A stretch of DNA of 64,000 nt, taken from assembly GCF_002994745.2 (NCBI RefSeq), contig NC_037092.1, forward strand, positions 67,245,823-67,309,822. The letters are read 5' to 3'. The notes beneath the pieces are model-generated. The model saw nothing but the letters and a program-made list of their open reading frames with translations. It did not search any database and had not been told where the DNA came from. The DNA comes from Rosa chinensis (lineage: Eukaryota > Streptophyta > Magnoliopsida > Rosales > Rosaceae). Positions 45,944-57,240 of this stretch are shown here, piece after piece. Both the position numbers and the translations under genes were made by a program. The number at the start of each line of letters is the position of its first letter. The first letter of the stretch is position 1.

Positions 45944-46823
45944 CTATCCCATAGCGATCCACCTTATAACCAGTCTATTCTGTGGTTGTGTCATACCAAT
46001 TACAATTGAACAAGACAACCCTATTCCTCTTTGTATACCGCAACTCAACAATGTCTTTTAGTGTTCCATACCAAGGCATTTCTCCCTCAATTTGGTTCTC
46101 TCACTTCACCATAATACATTATTTTGTGTTTTTTTTTTTAGCCTCATCATGAGACAATGTATGGAACCTAAACCCATGCACATTGTAAATTGGATAATGT
46201 AAGGCTCGGAGTTCAAGACCATTGGCCAATGACATCATATGTACTCACTTTCCCATCATCATATAATTGCTCAATCTACAAGCAATTGGAAAAAAGAATG
46301 TAATTAAAAAAAAATATTAGTTGTAGTTATCGAATCATCCTTACCCTCGCATAAAACCAATCGATAAAATCCTTCTTATGCAACTTCTCCACATTATCAT
46401 CACTATGTTACATGCGAAGAATGTTATTATGCTCTCTGCACACACAATGAGGTTTAAAAATTAATATAGTTACTATACGTATTTTGGAAGTATTTAGTGG
46501 TAGTGTAATGTACTAATTACTCCACAAAGGGTTGAGCCTCCTCACAATTTGTTAGCACAAAATGGTGGGCATGTTCGCTGCTTAAATCTTTGAATACTCC
46601 TTTTTCCAAAGCTTGACCAGGTGTTGAAAATATAGATAACCAAGATGATCGAGTCAGTTACCTCTTGACTCCCATCATAGTTTCTTTCTTCTCGATTAAA
46701 TTTAGTTTCAATTTGGTTCAAATAGCGTGAGCAAAAAATTAATTAGACATTCATCTGCCAAGTAACCTTCCGCAATAGACCCTTCTGGACGAGCCTTATT
46801 ACGAACATAAGTCTGCAACGAGT
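45944..46823 (-). pseudogene. CACTA TNPD transposase, C-terminal half before DUF4216
   Basis: On the minus strand from 46823: LQTYVRNKARPEGSIAEGYL and ADECL (a hallmark of plant En/Spm transposases), EHAHHFVLTNCEEAQPFVE, an intron-like stretch, LALHYPIYNVHGFRFHTLSH-like residues near 46190, then KRNRVVLFNCNWYDTT and VDRYGI at the Harbinger site. Stops break most exons. The catalytic N-terminal domain (Transposase_21) should lie at higher coordinates but is absent: duplicated non-CACTA sequence begins at about 46824. Confidence 0.8.
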
Positions 46824-49800
46824 GCAAAGCTAATCAACTTATCTATGTGACAATGTTGGCTGATTTGTTATGCCTCGTTGGGTCGTTTGGATTTGTCAAT
46901 GGTCATCAATCTTATATCATAGAAGTGATAGAACCAATCATCAGTAGTAAGACAAGATATATGATATACATTATATACTTATTTGTACCTTCAGAAGAAT
47001 CATTCAACATTTTCAAAAGCACGAAAAGCCAACAAATATTGCCTGAATAGATTTTTAAGCACTCTCACCTGATATAATAAATCATGAGTTCCCTGACTCA
47101 ACAGTGATTAGTATCTCATTATTAATTATTGATTTCATCAACTTAACTGATGCATGCATGCATAATTGCATATGACTCGATTGGCTTAATTATATTTTGG
47201 CAGATAAATATTGTTAAATATAGTCTTGGCTAGATTTCATTTTCTGATTATGCAGGCCAATAAACTAAATTTAATTAATCCTATTTAGAGTAATTGATTT
47301 TAATACCAACTCCACAAGATTAATTAATACTCTTCCACATAAACCGTGTTGCGTGACAGCTTAAACACTGGAAAAATTATACTGAAATCGATCTCAGTTC
47401 ATAATCTATACAGAAGGAGTTCGATTGGATAATCAAAAGAATTAGAGAACTAATATTAGAATCAGCTAAGAGCTTCTAGAATAGTTTCTTTAAATAGAGA
47501 AACTGTTGCACAATCAACATCAAATGCAAAAATAGTACCAAAAATGTATATAGGCCAACTGGGGTGGAGACAAAAGTCAATGTAGGGTTCCCTTGCGTTT
47601 TTGTGCTTCTTCTCTCTTTTGCATTTTAAGTTTTACCGTGATAGCTTTTGTCAGTTGCCTAGATCCCTTGAACACCATACCCGATCCTAGGGGAGCATAA
47701 GGCCGGCAAGGGTGCAAAGACGAGAGCCCAAAACAACAGGATCAATTGAATTTGAAGCGAATCGACTTAAATCCGGATACATTTGATAAGAAAACTAATT
47801 GAAGGGTTTGAAGCGAACTCGATCTTGGACCCTCCATCAAGAACACCCTACTTGTCGTCCTTGAATCCTTGATAGTGTGACCCCCCTTCATCCCCAAAAC
47901 AAAGGTGATCATGTCCTTTATTAATTGTAATTTATTTGTTGTTGCCACTCGTTTATTGGATAACAATCAAATTACTATACAATTTTGTGTTTTTTTGTTT
48001 TCTTCAAATCAAAGACTAGAGGATTTGAAATTGAGACTTTTATAAACATCCTGTTGGAAAAAAAATAATTTACTGCTTGACTAAATAGTAGTTAAACAGT
48101 TGTTGCTGATTTATATGAAAACATTAATTATTTATAAAATACTGAAAATTTTGATAGTTCAGATTTATAAAAGTTTTGAGTATTGAAAATTTGATAAACA
48201 TCCGTCACTAATAGTGAAATTTTAAAAAATAATTTTAAAAATATTTTTGATTTCAATCATATTGTCAAATTTCGAACATTTTTATTCTCAAAAAAAAAAA
48301 ATTCGGACATTTCATTAGTTTCAAAAGTTTAAAGCTTTGTCCATTTTTCTTCAAGGCATGTGATAAATATGGTCCGAATATTCCATTTCTGACTCTGGTG
48401 GATACTGCCTACTGCCTAGTCACTAATGGCAGTAAGTGTCAGATATAGCCTCCCACTTGCGATGAACAGTTCAGGCGTGGCGATCAAGCAACTCCTCTGC
48501 ACCAAATCGTTGTCTTCAAAAAGAGGGGACACCCTATCCCTTTTCCTCACACCAACTCTCTCTGATACTCTCTCACCGCCGATTTCCTCTCAACTTAGTC
48601 TCACACAGTCACACTCTCTTAAAGCTGGAAATACCCAGCTCGAAGAAGATGGAAAGCCCAGAATCCAACTCCAACCGCGGCCAAAAACGCCTCCCTCCTC
48701 CTAGAGGGCAGATCAAGAAAAAGATCTTCAAATCAGTGGTTTCAGCGGTGGGTGCGCTCATTAGCAAACCGAAAGAAGATGGATCCCAAATTCCAGCTGA
48801 ACCGCGGAGCGGGTACTCCACAGATGCTCAATCCGAAAGTTCCTGACAACTCAATTCCATGAATTGAGCAACTCCTTGTTGATGTTGTAGCTAGGTGGTG
48901 TAGAAAATAATTTTGTTCATTATTTTATTTCTTTTTCTTCTTCTTGTTCTCCTTAAGTTTATGGGGCTATGGAGGTTGGGGAGATTGGGGGTTGTTTATT
49001 GTAACAGCGTGATGTAAGTGGTTGTTTTTCAGCTTGGGCGTACTGTACATTTTCTGTATTTCCCATTGTGTTCAATCATAATTTCTTACTGTTTCAAAGG
49101 AACAATTTCTGTGATTTTCTTGCTGTTTCTTATGAACTGCGGCAAGTTTCGGCGCCACCTTGATTCTCAGGTTCAGATCTTTGCCGAGGTTAAAGATCTG
49201 GGCAAGCTGGCCGGTAGTTCTATGTGCAGAGTTCATCCTCTTCTAAATAGCGAAAACAGAATTGATTTTCCAGACTGGTAGACTAGTAGTTGGCTACTTG
49301 AATTAAGCAAAGCTTTGATATTGTTCATTGAGGATAAGGATGAGGCTTCGACGTGGGTTGCTAGATGAAATGTTTGTTTGTGGGTTAAACCAGGGGATGG
49401 TCTACCTAAACACCTTTTCTATGGTTGAATGGAAATAATAGACTATTTTCTTTGTCTGCTCATAACAAGAAATTCTGGTCCATTAGTCTGTGTTCTTGAG
49501 TCAAAGATTCCATGAATCTAATGCGTTATAAACTACCCAAATATTAGGTAGCAAACATTCTGGACCTACAGCTGTTCTGTAATGTGGCTTGGGTAAACCC
49601 CAGACGTCTCATCCACGATAACAAATGGGGGAGGTATCTTAAGACATGCCACATCCAATCTTGCAAGCGGGCGCCCATTTAAGCACGAGTGTTTGCCAAT
49701 TCCGGGCACAGTTCACTCACCCGTACTGGACATTCCAACTGTAACTTCTAGCAGAAGAGAATACAGCAAGCTTCTGATTTGCTTTGATATAATCAGTGAA

Positions 49801-50023
49801 GTATGTGTGTTTTCATATGAAAGCAGAGGTGAAACTAGGAATAATAACAGGTGGGTCGGGGATAAGATTACAGTACCAGGGTATGTACATTCAATTCAAT
49901 ACCACCCGAAATATACAAAATTCTAAAAAAGAAAATCATTTGATTCAACTCAAACTTAACCCATTCATCATTTATTTGAAAGTTAAAGTTCAAATTCAAG
50001 TCGAGAAGTATATAAAGCTAAAA
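46824..50023. repeat. Tandem segmental duplication, copy 1
   Basis: From gcaaagctaatcaacttatc to tataaagctaaaa this 3.2-kb segment recurs at 50487-54598 with high similarity, including the small gene at 48649. Copy 2 carries a hAT element and a LINE end that copy 1 lacks. Outside the small gene the segment is AT-rich, without recognisable coding sequence. Confidence 0.9.
48649..48846 (+). CDS. Small basic plant protein of unknown function, paralogue 1 (65 aa)
   Basis: A single-exon open frame begins MESPESNSNRGQKRLPPPRG, carries the basic core RGQIKKKIFKSVVSAVGALI, and ends SGYSTDAQSESS. This is the layout of a plant family of 60-80-residue proteins with a P-P-x-R-G-Q-I-K-x-K-I-F motif, a hydrophobic/amphipathic helix and an S-G-Y-x-S-D-x-x-S-E-S end. 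I know no function for it. The start is supported by the conserved leader (agctcgaagaag then atgg) shared with the copies at 53200 and 60488. A frame starting at 48426 overlaps in another phase and is not conserved in copy 2. The core is well kept between paralogues, so it is probably functional. Confidence 0.78.
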   Translation: MESPESNSNRGQKRLPPPRGQIKKKIFKSVVSAVGALISKPKEDGSQIPAEPRSGYSTDAQSESS

Positions 50024-50486
50024 TTCAGTGACTTAGGCGGCTGGTTCAGTCATTTTTAGACCATTTCTTGAGGTTCTGCCTCCGGTTCCTAAATCCTAGC
50101 GGCTGGTTCTGGTGGTTCTGCCGCTGGTTCTGGACTTCTGGAGTCGAGAGCTTCAAGGTGTGCAGCGGAGGCAGAAAGGGATTTAAGGTTTTGTATTCGT
50201 ATTTAGAGTTTTAGCTTCTTGAATTAGGGTTAGAGCTTCATGCTGATAAACTGAATTGGGAGAGAATGAGTTGTGTCTTTCATTGATAATAGGGGTCTCT
50301 TTATATAGAGAATTACATCCACAGAATATGAATCTTACAAGAAAACTGAATCATACATTCAATAAGATATCTCCGAAAATATCGGTAAGATTAATCATAT
50401 TACAACTAAGACAACTAATCAGAATTTGGCTAAACACACAAACTATGTGTCTTCAAACAAATCTAAGCTTCTTCTTCTTTTTTCGC
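50024..50486 (-). mobile_element. Copia LTR and leader fragment at the duplication junction
   Basis: On the minus strand: an LTR at about 50440-50245 (TATA box ctctatataaagag, complement near 50296), a degenerate primer-type word (complement tgctgata at about 50241), and a leader with gcggctggttctggtggttc words. It matches the relic at 5165-5700. It ends at both sides exactly where the duplicated segments begin. Gag and pol are absent. Confidence 0.75.
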
Positions 50487-51019
50487 GCAAATCTAATCAA
50501 CTTATCTATGTGACAATGTTGGCTGATTTGTTATGCCTCGGTGGGTCGTTTGGATTTGTCAATAGTCATCAATCTTATATCATAGAACCAATCATCAGTA
50601 ATAAGATAAGATAATACATAATATAATTATTTGTACCTTCTGAATAATCAAACGGCATTTTCAAGAGCACGAAAAGCCAACAAATATTGCCTGATTAGAT
50701 TCTTCAAGCACTCTCACATGATATAATAAATCATGAGTTCCCTGACTTGACAGTGATTAGAATTTCATTATTAATTATTGATTACATCAAGTTAAATGAT
50801 GCATGCATATGACTCGATCGACTTTATTCTATATTGGCAGATATTCCTAAATATAGTCTTGGCTAGATTTCATTTTCTGGTTATGTTTTCTATTGTTGCA
50901 GGCCAATAAACTAAATTTAATTAATCCTATTTAGAGTAATTGATTACAATACCAACTCCACAAGATTAATTATACTCTTCCACATAAACAGTGTTGCGTG
51001 ACAGCTTAAACACTGCGAA

Positions 51020-51744
51020 CATGGGCGGATCCAAGTAGAAGGCTGGGCGGGCTGGAGCCCGTCCGAGATTTTTAGGCTTAAAAAAAAAATTAGATGTATA
51101 CTTTAATTGATGTGGGTTTAAATGTTTAATTGACGTGGGTAAGTAGGTTTAATTGATTTCAAAACTTATCAAGGTCGATCAATGGGTCTTCTTTCTGCTG
51201 TGCAATTGTTGTGGGTTTAATTGATTTCAATACTTATCATTTTATCAATTATTGTGCTATCTCAATATCTCGGCCAGGAGCTTGGCCTCATTCGAATGTC
51301 AAGTAATCAATTCAAGTTTATAGAGTTAACTTTGCAGATTGGGCTTGGGTTTATTTGCTAACTATTTCGTCATATCCATGGCTTCATATTCAGAACAAAC
51401 TTTTGGGTTGAAAAAAAAAACTATATATATGAAGTATATTTTTTGTTTATATGTATATTTGTTTAACGAAGCCCCCCTCACTCTCAAATTATCGAAGTTA
51501 AACTCCTCTCTGGCTCTTCCATTCTCTCCGTCCATCACAAATTCTTATTCTTCTTCTTCGCAAAAATGCCTAAATTACGGATTAAATTCAATCTTTGAAC
51601 ACTTGAACTCTCAAGTTCTTATCTCCCCACTCTTGCATTCGCACACATGTGCATTATTGTACTAAAAAAAAAAATTTGGGCTTCGCCCAAAGGGACACAT
51701 AAATATGTAGCCCTCCCTATTTTCAAATCCTAGATCCGCCACTG
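51020..51744. mobile_element. Non-autonomous hAT element, 725 bp
   Basis: The ends catgggcggatccaag and ctagatccgccactg are imperfect terminal inverted repeats of the c-a-g-t-g-g-c-g-g-a type. The 8-bp target duplication actgcgaa is at 51012-51019 and 51745-51752. Copy 1 of the segmental duplication has the site empty (about 47365-47380), proving the insertion came after the duplication or was lost cleanly from copy 1. The open frame 51339-51665 has no known domain. Confidence 0.88.
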
Positions 51745-52503
51745 ACTGCGAAATTATACTGAAATCGATCTCAGTTGATAATCTATACAGAAGGAGCTTG
51801 ATTGGATAATCAAAAGAATTAGATCGCTAATATTAGAATCAGCTAAGAGTTTCTAGAACTTAATGAATTGTCAACTCATTATGTATTTAACTTTGCTTTA
51901 ATAACAGACTAGTTTCTTTAAATAGAGAAACTGTTGCACAATCAACATCAAATGCAAAAATAGTATGAAAAATGTATATTGTCCAACTGGGGTGGAGACA
52001 AAACACTTTGTAGGGTTCCCTTGCGTTTTTGTGCTTCTTCTCCTCCTTTACATTTCAAGTTTTACCGTGATAGCTTTTGTCAGTTGCCTAGATCATTTGA
52101 ACACCATACCCGATCATAGGGGACTATCAGGCGGGCAAGGGTGATACAAATTGACTTAAATTTGGATACATTTGATAAGAAAACTAATTTCAAGCAGACT
52201 CGATCCTGGACCCTCCATCAAGAACACCCTACTTGTCGTCCTTGATAGTGTGACCCCCCTTCATCCCCAAAAACAAAGGTGATCCATCATGTCCTTTATT
52301 AATTATAATTTATTTGTTGTTGTCACTCATTTATTGGATAGCAATCAAATAAGTATACAATTTTTTTTTCTTCAAATCAACAGACGAGAGGATTTGAAAT
52401 TGAAACTTTTATTAACATCTTGTTGGAAAACTTGACTAAATGATAGTTAAACCGTAGTTATTGGTTCATATAAAAAACATTGATTATTTATAAAATACTG
52501 AAA

Positions 52504-52741
52504 TTTTTTTTTTTTTTTTTGGATCGGAATGAGAAACTTTCATTAATAAAAACTATGGTCAATTACAACCATTGGGGTTAAGGTGGCCTCGTCAAAAACC
52601 CTGCTTGATCAGAGTAAGTAAAAAAGAGTACCACCCCCCATACATCAAGAAATTCTATCATTGTCTATGACTTCCTCCAACCATGGGGGTCCAGCTTCCT
52701 TCCAAAAACTCCAACCCGCTGCTCTTAGTGCCTGCCTTGCC
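52504..52741 (-). mobile_element. 5'-truncated LINE-type insertion with poly(A) tail
   Basis: A T16 run (the tail on the minus strand) followed by about 220 bases with a complement of aataaaa-type signals, flanked by atactgaaa at 52495-52503 and 52742-52750. Copy 1 of the duplication is uninterrupted at this point (about 48139-48160). No reverse transcriptase is left, so LINE rather than another poly(A) retroelement is an inference. Confidence 0.75.
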
Positions 52742-53199
52742 ATACTGAAAATTTTGATAATTTGAATTTATAAAAATTTAGAGTATTGAAAATTTGATAA
52801 ACATTGATTACTAATATTGCAATTCTAAAAACTAATTTTAAAAATATTTTCGATTTCAATCATATCGTCAAATTTCGAACATTTCATTAGTTTCAAAAAT
52901 TTAAAGCTTTTGATCCAATCTTTGTCCATTTTTCTTTATGGCACGTGATAAATATAGTCCGAATGTTCCATTTCTGACTTTGGTGGCTACAGCCTACAGT
53001 ACTAATGGAGTACATGACACACAATAATATGAAGAGTTTCAGGCGTGGAGATCAAGCTGCTACTCCGCACCAAATCATTGTCCTATAAAAGAAGGGATCC
53101 TCATCCATTCTCTTCACACCAACTCACTCTCTCACCGCCTATATCCTCTCTACTTAGTCTCACACTATCTTAAAGCTGGAAATACCCAGCTCGAAGAAG

Positions 53200-53403
53200 A
53201 TGGAAATCCCAGAATCCAACTCCAACCACTGCCTAAAACGCCTCCCTCCTCCTAGAGGGCAGATCAAGAAAAAGATCTTCAAATCAATGGCTTCAGTGGT
53301 GGGTGGGTTCATTCGCAAGCCCAAAGAAGATGGATCCCAAATTCCAGCTGAACCGCGGAGCGGGTACTCCTCAGATGCTCAATCCGAAAGTTCCATGAAT
53401 TGA
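53200..53403 (+). CDS. Small basic plant protein of unknown function, paralogue 2 (67 aa)
   Basis: It reads MEIPESNSNHCLKRLPPPRG, RGQIKKKIFKSMASVVGGFI and RSGYSSDAQSESSMN, differing from paralogue 1 at about a dozen residues. It is extended by two residues because the stop region differs. The leader before the ATG is nearly identical to that of paralogue 1, and a TATA-like cctataaaag lies at 53082-53091. The intact frame after duplication and the kept RGQ-I-K-K-K-I-F and Y-S-S-D motifs suggest it is functional. Role unknown. Confidence 0.77.
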   Translation: MEIPESNSNHCLKRLPPPRGQIKKKIFKSMASVVGGFIRKPKEDGSQIPAEPRSGYSSDAQSESSMN

Positions 53404-54598
53404 GCAACTCCTTGTTGATGTTGTAGCTAGGTGGTATAGAAAATAATTTTGTTCATTTTTTATTTCTTTTTTCTTCTTGTTCTCCTTAAGTTTATGGGGG
53501 TATGGAGGTTCCTTAAGTTTATGGGGGTATGGAGGTTGGGGAGATTGGGGGTTGTCTATTGTAACAGTGTGATGTAAGTGGTTGTTTTTCAGCTTGGGTG
53601 TACTGCATTTATTCTGTTTCAATCATATATAATTTCTTACTGTTTCAAAGGAACAATTTCTGTGATTTTCTCGCTGTTACTTTTCAACTCCGGCGAGTTT
53701 CTGTGCCCCTGAACCAATTCCAAAGTCATTTTTTACTCTCTTGGACGCCGATCGGCGCCACCTTGATTCTCATGTTCAGATCTTTGCCGAGGTCAAAGAT
53801 CTGAGCAAGCTGAGGCGGTACATTCTATATGCAGGGTTCATCCTTTTCTAAGTAGCAAAAACAGAATTGATTTGCCAGACTGGTAGACTAGTAGTTGTCT
53901 ACTTGATTTAAGCAAAATTTTGATATTGTTCATTGAGGATAAGGATGAGGCTTTGACGTTGGTTTCTAGATGAAATGTTTGTTTTTGGGTTAAACCAGCG
54001 GATGATCTACCCAAACACCTTTTCTGTAGTTGGATGGAAATAATAGACTATTTTCTTTGTCTGCCCATAACAAGAAATTCTAGTCCATTAGTTCGTGTTA
54101 TTGAGTCAAAGATACCATGAATCTAATGCGTTAGGTAGCAAACATTCTGGACCTACAGCTGTAATGTGGCCTCATCCACGATAACAAATGGGGGAGGTAG
54201 AACTAGGACATGCCACATCCAACCTTGCATGCGGACGGCCATTTAATCACACTAGTGTTTGCCAATTCCGGGCAGAGTTCACTCACCCGCACTGACATTC
54301 CAACTGTAACTTCTAGCAGAAGAGAATACAGCAGGCTTCTGATTTGCTTTGATATAATCAGTAAAGTATGTCTGTTTTCATATGAAAGCAGGGGTGAAAC
54401 TGGGAATAATAACAGGTGGGTCGGGGATGGGATTACAGTACCATCCGACTCCAAAACCAGGGTATGTACATTCATTTCAACACCATCCCAAATATCCAAA
54501 ATTCTAAAAGAGAAAATCATTTGATTCAACTCAACTCATTCATCATTTATTTGAAAGTTAAAGTTCAAATTCAAGTTGAGAAGTATATAAAGCTAAAA

Positions 54599-55990
54599 AG
54601 TGCCTGCATCATCTGAATCTTATAAAGCTAACCACAACTAGCCTCTCAACTACAACTCCACAGCTTCCTCATAGTTTCAAATAAACAAACAGAGTGATCC
54701 CTCTGCATCACTGCAAGAATCCTACAAAAACAATTTAAAAAGGCATTAGGACTTTAGGAGAAGCTTTCTAAAACCAAACAATATACGAGCAGCTTTCTTT
54801 TTCCTTTTTCTCTTTTGAAAAGATACGAGCAGCTTTCTAAAGATGTGGAAGTTATGAATGATGAAAGTTCCATTCTATTTTCTCATAATCTACATTTCCA
54901 AATTTAAATCTCAGTAGAACCAATGGGGACCCAACCAGAAGGGATTTTCGCCATCCCTAGCTAAACCATATACAGTCAGCCTAGAACAATCTGCTTTGCC
55001 CTTTTCAAGCTTTTCTAAACTACTTTAGGAAATGGTAAGATATACAACTGAACTTTAGAATTGTATTCAAAAAGCAATGGGTTAAAACACACTTAGCAGT
55101 TAAATCACTGGAGATAAGTGTGGAATTTGCATTCAAACAAATGGATGAGTATTAAATCATTTAACAACTTGACATTCAACTTCTCCAATGTTTCTTCAAA
55201 TTTCCACAAACAGCATTGGGTCCATTAAAAGGGTCATAGCAAGAAATTGTAACAAATTTCCCTACAAGCACACCTGGGACAATAATTAGACTATTAGAGT
55301 ATGGAAATAATAACTACATGAGTATGAAACTGACCAAAAATAAATACAATTTATCTTGTACATTCCAAAGTAAAGGTGATTTAGTCCCTAGCATCCTCTA
55401 TCGAAACAACACCCATACTTCAGATCAAGATACAAAGTGTCAGTGTGAAAGTAACAGACGAACTCCAAGACAATAGACCAAATCAAAATCCAAACCTATT
55501 TCTTATCATGCTTTGTTCTAATCTCAACAACATCATATGTGCAGGCACACATCTGATTCATTTACATTTTGTTTTTATCAGATCCATTTTTACAAACCGA
55601 AACTTCATTGGATGAAACTTAACATTCTGAACATTATCTACCTCTCAAACAATTTCATTGATACTAGTTAGCAAGAAACCATTTCAGAAAATAACCCAAG
55701 TAATCAATTTCCAATCTTTTGGGTCATACTTCAAATATAATTGACAATACACCAAGTTAGCTAGACCTTAATCTTCAGATGGGCCTCTAAAAATTCAAAT
55801 ACAACTAAAAATGATCAATCGAAATTAACAAACAGAAGATGAGATTGCAATGCCACACCTTATGAATGCTCTCCTATCACTGGACACACTTGTTTATATT
55901 AATCAGCTATCTGCACAAGAAGTGTAAACCAAAGATTAACTCCAAGAAAACGAACAGAGCTTTTGTTACAAATGACATGATCGATCAGAG
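54599..55990. other. Spacer, probably including the 3' region of RPL5
   Basis: About 1.4 kb of AT-rich sequence with no supported frame or repeat. The part nearest 55990 may be the 3' untranslated region of the minus-strand RPL5 gene. Confidence 0.4.
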
Positions 55991-56001
55991 TAGTAATGCC
56001 A

Positions 56002-56661
56002 TTAGAATTTAACCTCATCCTTTTGCAAAAAGCCGCTCCACAGCAGTGAAGCCTCATCTTTGGTGCTGGCCGAAGTGACAATAGTCACATTGAACCCTTT
56101 AATCTGTTCAAAGATCTCGAAATGATCCTCAAGCTCCGGCGAGGACTCTATAAACTCCGTCTCCATCGAAAACTGAATAAAATTCTTCCGAATTTGAACC
56201 GGAGAAGACAAAAGAGACATCACCGTCAGGCTTCTCACCAGAAAATTAGACATTCCGATTCTCCGGAGAGTGGTCTGCCGAGCTCGGTGGCTGACCAAAT
56301 TGGCGCCCCTAAACCCCTTGGCCGTCAAATCCTTATCCTTCTGCGTCAGGAACTTCTGTCCGCCGGAAATCTCCATCGCAATTTTTCCGATCTCCGGCGC
56401 CTTCGATAACAGTTTCAGTTCGCAGAGGCGAGGAACTTGCATAACGTTATCGTAGTTCATCTTGAGCAGCATATCCTGACGCAGTACGTCCTCGTAGTGA
56501 AAATCGAGCGGGAAGGTGGAGAAGGATTTGGAGGCGGAGGGAATTGAAGTTAGGGTTAGGGTTTGGAGAGAATTAGGAGAAAGGTTGTGATGGTGAAGAA
56601 GAGCTGGGTTGCTTTGACTCCCGAGCAATTGGCGGAGCAAAACTCCGGACCTCCTCGCCAT
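56002..56661 (-). CDS. RPL5: Mitochondrial ribosomal protein L5, nuclear-encoded
   Basis: A single-exon 219-residue protein. Residues 1 to about 50 are rich in R, S, L and T with almost no acidic residues ([18 protein letters not shown]), as in mitochondrial targeting presequences. From [20 protein letters not shown] onward it follows plant mitochondrial L5: [40 protein letters not shown] and [21 protein letters not shown]5 binds 5S rRNA in the large mitochondrial ribosomal subunit. In many plants the gene is mitochondrial. Here nuclear repeats surround it and a presequence has been added, so it is a transferred gene. The ATG at 56661 is the first in frame. The length fits and no stops are present. 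Confidence 0.93.
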   Translation of the reverse strand: MARRSGVLLRQLLGSQSNPALLHHHNLSPNSLQTLTLTSIPSASKSFSTFPLDFHYEDVLRQDMLLKMNYDNVMQVPRLCELKLLSKAPEIGKIAMEISGGQKFLTQKDKDLTAKGFRGANLVSHRARQTTLRRIGMSNFLVRSLTVMSLLSSPVQIRKNFIQFSMETEFIESSPELEDHFEIFEQIKGFNVTIVTSASTKDEASLLWSGFLQKDEVKF

Positions 56662-57240
56662 TTTTATTTGGGGGGAAAGCAGAGACTTGTGCAGATCAGA
56701 GAGGATAAGAAATTAGAGAAGGAGAGGAGATTAGAGATTGATGAAAGTTAGGGTTTCAGATCCATGGACTCACGAAGAGAGTGAGAGAGGAGACTGAAGT
56801 AGAGAGAGAGTGAAGCTGCGGAGAAAGAGAGAATGAGCCCTCTCATTACACCCTAATTTTTTTTTTAGATACAATATTCCAACAATGCCCTTTGACTATT
56901 AATTAAGAAAGATAAAATCGGCGGCAAACTGCCGTCTCTGGCCAGCAACGTGCCAACCCGTGCCCGGATTGCAACACCGCCTCCGTCGTTCGAAATGCTG
57001 CCCTCTTCTGCTCTCGCCTTTTTCTTTTTCTCAATTGTTTTCGTAACTATTCATCTTCATATGCTTATGATCATTCACCAAATCAATTAATAATGGACTA
57101 AATACTTGTTACTCTCTATACTTTGCTACATAAATCAATTTAGTCCAAATTTTTTAAATTAAACAAGTTAGTCTTTATTCTCTCTAATTCTCACACAACA
57201 TGTCCTTATTCCCTCTTTTTCTTCTCTCTTTTTTTTTTTT
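56662..57240 (-). promoter_or_regulatory. Upstream region of RPL5
   Basis: Read toward the gene, GA/CT-rich sequence (gagagagagtgaagctgcgg at about 56800) lies directly upstream of the start, common in plant leaders and core promoters. No clear TATA box was identified. The interval also has T-runs at about 56858 and 57228-57243. Confidence 0.4.

Larger units (their letters stand above)
24755..46823 (-). mobile_element. CACTA (En/Spm-type) transposon remnant with many nested insertions
   Basis: On the minus strand the order is the C-terminal part of a TNPD-type transposase with DUF4216 (46823-45944 and 42988-42745), exons of a Transposase_24/TNPA-like protein (42560-39640 and 26345-25540), and a subterminal repeat region ending at 24755 in gactacaac, one base off the CACTAC terminus. 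The 5' half with the catalytic domain is missing where the duplicated segment starts at 46824. Insertions inside: a LINE with its copia element, a repeat block, a SINE, a hAT-like block and a Harbinger-like element. The call rests on protein motifs and gene order. Confidence 0.75.
50487..54598. repeat. Tandem segmental duplication, copy 2
   Basis: Collinear with 46824-50023, enlarged by insertions at 51020-51744 (hAT) and 52504-52741 (LINE end). Without these it is about 3.13 kb. It contains the second small gene at 53200. Confidence 0.9.

Noticed and set aside
48426..48704. 92-codon frame overlapping the start of small gene 1
   Set aside because: It lies in the leader in another phase and is not preserved in the duplicate at about 53000, whereas the 48649 frame is.
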